DNA of 46,541 nucleotides from CAYVKY01 sp964452115 (GTDB lineage: Bacteria; Bacteroidota; Ignavibacteria; Tepidaquicellales; Tepidaquicellaceae): the NCBI GenBank assembly GCA_964452115.1, contig CAYVKY010000002.1, positions 1 through 46,541 of the forward strand. Direction: 5' to 3'. Both the position numbers and the translations under genes were made by a program. Within the stretch, counting starts at the first letter, position 1; the number at the start of each line of letters is the position of its first letter. The notes below the pieces were generated by a model. That model was not told the origin of the DNA and did no database searches. It saw only the letters and a program-made list of their open reading frames with translations. This document shows, one piece after another, positions 41,755 through 46,541 of this stretch.

Positions 41755-43829
41755 TTTATTAATACCATTTTTTTAGTTTCCGAGTATGCCTTAGCTTCGA
41801 GTTGATAAAAATAAACTCCGCTTGTGAGATTCTCTCCGGATAATGAGACCTGATAATTTCCCGGAGATTTATATTCATTAACCAATGTCTTAATTTCTCT
41901 TCCCGATATATCATATATTTTAATCGAAATATCTGAGGCTTTACATACACTGTATTTTATTATAGTAGATGAATTAAACGGATTAGGATAATTTTGTTGC
42001 AACGAATAATTCTCAGGCACTATTTCTTCATCTTCTTTTATACCAATAAAATCCGAAACCGGTCTTTTCCAAAGTCCACCGAAATATGTTCCACAGAAAA
42101 TATAATTCTCTGCCTTTATAAATTTAGCAATATAATTATATTCATTATAAAAACCTTCATTTTTTCTATTCCACGTTAAACCTGAATTAGTTGTTATAAA
42201 AATTCCATTTCCATAAGTTCCGATTAAAATATTTAAGCTATCGAGAGCTAAAATTTTTGTTGGACAAATAAATTGGAAATTCACTTGTGTCCAATTATTC
42301 CCAAAATTATCAGAATAATAAAGATCTATCCCTGTTGCGGCAAAAAGCCTGCTCCCCGCAGCTTCAATAGCATAAACATCAATGGAATCAAATCCTGTTT
42401 TATTCCAGTTTAGACCTTGGTCAGAAGAAACAAATACACCACGGTTTGGGGATGATGTTGATGTACCAATAAAAATCTTATCTTTTAGAAATACAAAATC
42501 TGAAATATTATAGCCGTTAAAAGACATAGTCATCCAGTTATTTCCCGCATCTACAGATTTCCTGATGCCTTGAGAAGCACTAACTCCTGCAAAAACGGTA
42601 TCTGAATTTCCTTTAAAGCTTAGACTATATACGCCCCATTGAACGCTAAGATTCATAGTTAACCAACTAAGTCCATTGTTTGTTGACCCTTTTAAGCCAC
42701 CCCATTGTTCATCATAAGCAGCTAAAATCATATTATTATTTGATGCGAGAGCAAACATATTCTTACTCTGAAATCCCGAAAATTGTACCCAACTATTACC
42801 TAAATCTGATGAGTGATATAATCCTGATTCTTGAGACGGAGGAGTACCTGTATAACCCATATCTGTTCCTGCACAGAGTAAACCTGGTTTATATGTTAAT
42901 GATGCTACACTACCATTATTGAGATTATATAAACTCCAAGATAAGCCATTGTCATTTGAATAAAATATTTTGCCTTTATCCGATGGTATATATGCAATTC
43001 CGTTATCATAAGTAAAGTTGTTTCCGGGAGTAAATGTAGAACGAAGTAACCACGAAACTCCTTCATTTGTTGATACATATATGCCCGCAGACGAATAAGC
43101 AATAAGATTATTACCTGCAGTTCCAATATCCCATTTATAAAAATTGTTATTATGAAGTGTGGTTGATGCCCAATTGTGTCCTTCATTTGTAGAATAATAA
43201 ATTCCATAAGGTCCCCCGGCAAAAACTTTGTTATTCAGAGATGAAAGAGTAAATGCTTTCTGCTGAAAATCAGAAGAATTCCAAATGTTATTATCCGATG
43301 AATAATAAATATTATCATTAGATGCCACGATAATTGTAGAATTCATTATTTCGATCCCCGTAACAGTTTTATTAAATGATGTTGGAGCTGGAGCACTCAT
43401 TAATCCATAATATAAATGACTGCTTGAGCCGGCATATATATAATTATTATTTTTTCTTTTAAAACAATACACAGTATCATTTGTATATGACATTTCCTGC
43501 CAAATTTTTCCTCCATTATTAGAAAAATAAATTCCATGGTCAGTTCCGGCAAGAAATATATGAGACAAATATGGACCGGGGAATATTGAATAAAAATGAA
43601 AATTAGGATAATATGACTGCATTGTCCAAAGTAAACCATTATTAAAAGAAGCATAAAATCCATTGTCATAAGACGTAACCCCAATGTATCCATCGTCAAA
43701 TGTACATAAAGCAGTCAAATTTCCTTGACTAAAACCGTCTATGTGTGACCATTGACTATATTGACTATAAGAATATTGTGTTGAGAATAAAAATAATAAT
43801 AAAAAAATATTGTATAATATAATCTTCAT
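41751..43829 (-). CDS. Secreted repeat protein (YCF48/sortilin-like beta-propeller) with T9SS sorting domain
   Basis: Large exported protein, 692 residues. A signal peptide (MKIILYNIFLLLFLFSTQYSYS) is followed by about a dozen repeats with S-x-N-x-G-x-x-W cores (STNEGVSWLL, SNDNGLSWSL, SSDQGLNWNK, TTNSGLTWNR), the pattern of BNR/YCF48 beta-propeller blades. The C-terminal 85 residues form a type A Por-secretion sorting domain (QQNYPNPFNSSTIIKYS, KIYDISGREIKTLVNE, LTSGVYFYQLEA, KKMVLIK). It is probably exported by the type IX system and anchored or released at the surface. Visibly AT-rich. Ligand unknown. Confidence 0.85.
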   Translation of the reverse strand: MKIILYNIFLLLFLFSTQYSYSQYSQWSHIDGFSQGNLTALCTFDDGYIGVTSYDNGFYASFNNGLLWTMQSYYPNFHFYSIFPGPYLSHIFLAGTDHGIYFSNNGGKIWQEMSYTNDTVYCFKRKNNNYIYAGSSSHLYYGLMSAPAPTSFNKTVTGIEIMNSTIIVASNDNIYYSSDNNIWNSSDFQQKAFTLSSLNNKVFAGGPYGIYYSTNEGHNWASTTLHNNNFYKWDIGTAGNNLIAYSSAGIYVSTNEGVSWLLRSTFTPGNNFTYDNGIAYIPSDKGKIFYSNDNGLSWSLYNLNNGSVASLTYKPGLLCAGTDMGYTGTPPSQESGLYHSSDLGNSWVQFSGFQSKNMFALASNNNMILAAYDEQWGGLKGSTNNGLSWLTMNLSVQWGVYSLSFKGNSDTVFAGVSASQGIRKSVDAGNNWMTMSFNGYNISDFVFLKDKIFIGTSTSSPNRGVFVSSDQGLNWNKTGFDSIDVYAIEAAGSRLFAATGIDLYYSDNFGNNWTQVNFQFICPTKILALDSLNILIGTYGNGIFITTNSGLTWNRKNEGFYNEYNYIAKFIKAENYIFCGTYFGGLWKRPVSDFIGIKEDEEIVPENYSLQQNYPNPFNSSTIIKYSVCKASDISIKIYDISGREIKTLVNEYKSPGNYQVSLSGENLTSGVYFYQLEAKAYSETKKMVLIK

Positions 43830-43849
43830 TTTTAATTACATTCTAATAT

Positions 43850-43884
43850 GTGTACCGGTTAAATAATAAATATAACCGGTACAC
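43850..43884. repeat. Perfect inverted repeat between the two T9SS genes
   Basis: Twelve-base arms (GTGTACCGGTTA / TAACCGGTACAC) around an 11-base AT loop. It lies 15 bases after the stop of the phospholipase-type gene and about 20 before the ATG of the repeat-protein gene, both leftward. The T-run lies on the wrong side for a leftward terminator, so a transcript-stability or attenuating hairpin is more likely. Confidence 0.75.
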
Positions 43885-43898
43885 AAAAAAGTAGTTTA

Positions 43899-46541
43899 TT
43901 ATTTAATTAGCATCATTTTTTTTACAGTATTGATACTCCCGGTTTTGAACCTATAGAAATAAATTCCGCTCGATAGACTGCTACCGTCGAATTCTACAAT
44001 ATATGAGCCCGGGAATTTATAATCATTTACAAGGGTTTTTATTACTCGTCCAAGTACGTCGAATATCTCAATGGATACCATTCCAGGCTTTCCAATAACA
44101 TATGAAATTTTAGTCGTAGGATTAAAAGGATTTGGATAGTTATCATATACTTTATTTATTTTCGGAGGTTCGGGATTTTGTATCTGTTTAGTTATATTTT
44201 TTTCTACTCTCATTTTCCCTTCGCCCGATGGAACTATTTGTCCGTTTATTTCGAGTAGATAATCTCTTTTCGTATATGTTGATTGATTTTTAACATAAGG
44301 TGCTGCAAAAGTCAGTGTAATATCACTGTTTGGAGAAATATATGTTGAAAGGCTATCTTTTGTATATACAAACGGAACTAAATTCAATAAATCATTATTC
44401 ATTGCGTTAAGGATTAGACACTCTGTTTTTTCGTAATCTGGATTATAATTTAATGTTGCTATCGATGCATACTGCATTTTATATGGTACATTCCAATCAA
44501 TATTCAAATTGAGATTTGCTGTTTCACCTATGTTACTATTTACAGGAATAATAGTATTCGAAAATTCCCATCTACTTAAAAAATTGCTTGATATAAAAGT
44601 TGCATCGGATGTTATGCTTGCTATTCCAGTTGAAAGACCTAATGATGCTATGTTACAATAATTATTGGGGTCAAGTATTCCGTCCATTTGTGCTCCAATA
44701 ATAATTCCTTTCCCTGTATTTAAAAGCCCGGTATAATTAGCATTAATCTCATTTGTAGAATCACCTAATACATATGTAGAATCTGTATTATCATACTGAA
44801 TCTGCTTCGTGATTTCATCACCTCTGCCTTTTGTACCTCCAATCATTGTGGCATAGGTCGTAGAGGCTACTTGTGTACTATCATATAGCACTAAATCTCC
44901 GGCTTCAGTTACTCCAAGTTCAGTTCCTTGCATATGGTCAACTGCATAAAGTTTTATACTATTTATTAAAGTGCTGTCTGAACCAATTTCAACTAATTTC
45001 AATTTAATTGTATTATTGATTGTAGAAGGATGTTCTCTAAGAACATATCTGTCAAGAATTTCTTTTCCGGCATTTTCAGCTAACTTAGATTTAATCAAAA
45101 TATTATTGTCTGCAAACCAACCATTATTTTCATTGTAAATATAAATCCAGGGGCATGTATTAATATAATCGGAAAGTACCAAAGTTACAGTATCTCTTTC
45201 CGAGTTTCCGTAAGGGCCTAATGCTCTACAAGTTATTTTCACACTATAGCCCGGCATTCTTTCATTTGACTTTACATTACCTCTTGTAACTGTGCAATAA
45301 TTTCCGTGTGAAACCATTTGTATTGCAGAATTTGTAGGAACCAGAGTCCAATTATAAGAATTTGCATATCCATTCGATAAAATACAATTAACATTACATG
45401 AACCATTAATTAATAATGGATTTGATTGTATAAGATTTGAAATATGCGGTGCGGACAAAGAATTAAGCCCGAATTGGTTGAATGTCCAATCCAAGAACCC
45501 CCCAACCATACGGATTGAATAAAGATAAGAATAATGTAATGTTTTATCCCGGTAAAAATCAGGATCATTTAAGAATTCTTCTTTCGTATATCCCACACCT
45601 TGATTTTGAAGTTGATCATATATCGGATCAATTTGTTGATGTACAAAATCATGATCCCAAGGTAGATTATTATCTATAATATTATCACCATTAACATCAT
45701 TAGAAGGAAATCTATCCCCAATTTGATTCATTATGTACATCGATGTTCGTAACGGATATTGCAGCAGATTTAAATTAACAGGCCCTCCTGTATTCAAAGC
45801 ATCTTGCCAATTTACATCTTGGAAATGAATAGGCAAATAATCTCTTTCGTACCAATCGTCACCTCCTAAACAATCTATTTCCCATCCACCGTGTGCATCA
45901 TTATGAGCATGTGCAGGTGTTCCCATATCTTCATATAAATGGCAAATTCTACCGATTAATTCCCAACAAATACCTTTTATTTGTTCTTTTAATGCGTTGA
46001 CATCTAAGGTCCCCTGGTCACAATTATCGGAAAGGAATGAAATAACGGATTTGTCAGATGGAATATTTATAAAAATAAGTTTTGGTATATGTAAAGGGTC
46101 ACCAGGTAACTCACACCAAGCCGAAGCAACAATAAGATTATCTGGGTTTTTGTATACATCGGAGATTGTGGTATTAGCTTTGAATTTGACACGTAATCCA
46201 ATTTTATAACCTTGATAAGCCCAATTAAATACAGGTTGACATAATACTAACCATCTATTATTAGTTAGATCTCCATTCCAATAATATAATGCCTTCCTGA
46301 AAGCATTTTGATATTCACATCGACAGGTTATACCAGATTTATGACATGTTATTACCCATTTAAAATTATCATTAATATCTCCATCCCAAAAATGAGTGGA
46401 AGTGAATCCCTTATCGCAACCATTATCCCAAATAAAGCAATCTCCAAAACTGTAAAGTATTTCTCGGTTGTCTTCGATAAAGGAACCTGCCTGTACGGTA
46501 CCAAATTGAAACGGAGCGCTATAACCCGGATCATAGCAATA
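43899..46541 (-). CDS. Secreted zinc-dependent phospholipase C-type protein with T9SS sorting domain (5' end outside window)
   Basis: Partial gene: the frame stays open from the stop to the right edge of the window, so at least 880 residues are encoded and the N-terminus is missing. A shorter start at 45926 would cut into the domain and is not credible. The region STHFWD, followed about 110 residues on by HLYEDMGTPAHAHND, carries His and Asp ligands like the zinc-dependent phospholipase C / S1-P1 nuclease fold. The middle is beta-rich and unassigned. The C-terminal 80 residues are a type A T9SS sorting domain (YPNPFNPTTKISYVIG, FDVLGRVIKTLVND, LSSGIYFYRFKTG, KKMMLIK). Probably a secreted hydrolase; the substrate is unknown. 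Confidence 0.75.
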   Translation of the reverse strand, partial: YCYDPGYSAPFQFGTVQAGSFIEDNREILYSFGDCFIWDNGCDKGFTSTHFWDGDINDNFKWVITCHKSGITCRCEYQNAFRKALYYWNGDLTNNRWLVLCQPVFNWAYQGYKIGLRVKFKANTTISDVYKNPDNLIVASAWCELPGDPLHIPKLIFINIPSDKSVISFLSDNCDQGTLDVNALKEQIKGICWELIGRICHLYEDMGTPAHAHNDAHGGWEIDCLGGDDWYERDYLPIHFQDVNWQDALNTGGPVNLNLLQYPLRTSMYIMNQIGDRFPSNDVNGDNIIDNNLPWDHDFVHQQIDPIYDQLQNQGVGYTKEEFLNDPDFYRDKTLHYSYLYSIRMVGGFLDWTFNQFGLNSLSAPHISNLIQSNPLLINGSCNVNCILSNGYANSYNWTLVPTNSAIQMVSHGNYCTVTRGNVKSNERMPGYSVKITCRALGPYGNSERDTVTLVLSDYINTCPWIYIYNENNGWFADNNILIKSKLAENAGKEILDRYVLREHPSTINNTIKLKLVEIGSDSTLINSIKLYAVDHMQGTELGVTEAGDLVLYDSTQVASTTYATMIGGTKGRGDEITKQIQYDNTDSTYVLGDSTNEINANYTGLLNTGKGIIIGAQMDGILDPNNYCNIASLGLSTGIASITSDATFISSNFLSRWEFSNTIIPVNSNIGETANLNLNIDWNVPYKMQYASIATLNYNPDYEKTECLILNAMNNDLLNLVPFVYTKDSLSTYISPNSDITLTFAAPYVKNQSTYTKRDYLLEINGQIVPSGEGKMRVEKNITKQIQNPEPPKINKVYDNYPNPFNPTTKISYVIGKPGMVSIEIFDVLGRVIKTLVNDYKFPGSYIVEFDGSSLSSGIYFYRFKTGSINTVKKMMLIK

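Noticed and set aside
43850..43884. Terminator of the phospholipase-type gene
   Set aside because: The T-run precedes the hairpin in the leftward direction, so it is not a standard rho-independent terminator for that gene.
46352..46534. Short leftward frame near the right edge
   Set aside because: It is in a different frame from the open phospholipase-type gene, which runs through the same bases with sensible protein motifs.

Overview
The window looks like chromosomal DNA from an anaerobic or facultative member of the Bacteroidota/Ignavibacteriota group, most likely an Ignavibacteria-type organism. The evidence is two secreted proteins with type IX secretion (Por) C-terminal sorting domains of the 'NYPNPFN ... 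SGxYFY ... KKMxLIK' type, a DUF3109 protein, a fused KorA plus KorB 2-oxoacid:ferredoxin oxidoreductase, and an AT-leaning base composition with few Shine-Dalgarno sequences. This assignment is inferred from gene content only.

Layout. 0-1.1 kb: ssb and rplI (ribosomal L9), closed by a terminator. 1.2-4.2 kb: korAB, closed by a terminator. 4.26-23.5 kb: a 15-gene, same-strand, nearly gapless operon that resembles the yge/ygf/ssnA/xdh purine (xanthine/uric acid) catabolic island of Escherichia coli and gut anaerobes. 23.6-26.0 kb: a secreted subtilisin-like protease and an NlpC/P60 lipoprotein, each followed by a terminator. 26.1-33.9 kb: dppB- and dppC-like permeases, dprA, a DUF3109 protein, rpoN, hslV, hslU and an outer-membrane barrel protein. 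33.95-34.29 kb: a convergent intergenic region with palindromic CCGTAGG-core repeats. 34.3-46.5 kb, minus strand: acyl-CoA dehydrogenase, 3-hydroxybutyryl-CoA dehydrogenase, thiolase, tpiA, gatB, photolyase, a small barrel protein and two large T9SS-exported proteins. The last one is cut by the window edge.

How the central operon may work. A xanthine dehydrogenase with a complete xanthine-type active site is encoded first, followed by a dihydropyrimidine-dehydrogenase-like Fe-S flavoprotein in the place where a YgfK-type reductase would be expected. Then come an SsnA-type amidohydrolase, a YgeY-type M20 hydrolase, a Zn-ribbon threonine-synthase-like PLP enzyme, a dihydropyrimidinase/hydantoinase and a second molybdenum hydroxylase with a separate [2Fe-2S] subunit. 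After these come a YgeW-type carbamoyltransferase and a second PLP enzyme in the slot normally used by YgeX. The operon ends with a maturation block: MocA-like cytidylyltransferase, XdhC-like sulfuration chaperone, an orphan 67-residue protein and a cysteine desulfurase. The inference is an oxygen-independent route: oxidise and reduce the purine ring, open it with amidohydrolases, recover carbamoyl phosphate through the carbamoyltransferase, and deaminate the remaining C3 amino acid with a PLP lyase. The order of steps and the substrates are not proven by sequence. The most unusual parts are the DPD-architecture reductase, the two non-YgeX PLP enzymes, and the unrecognised small protein in the maturation block.
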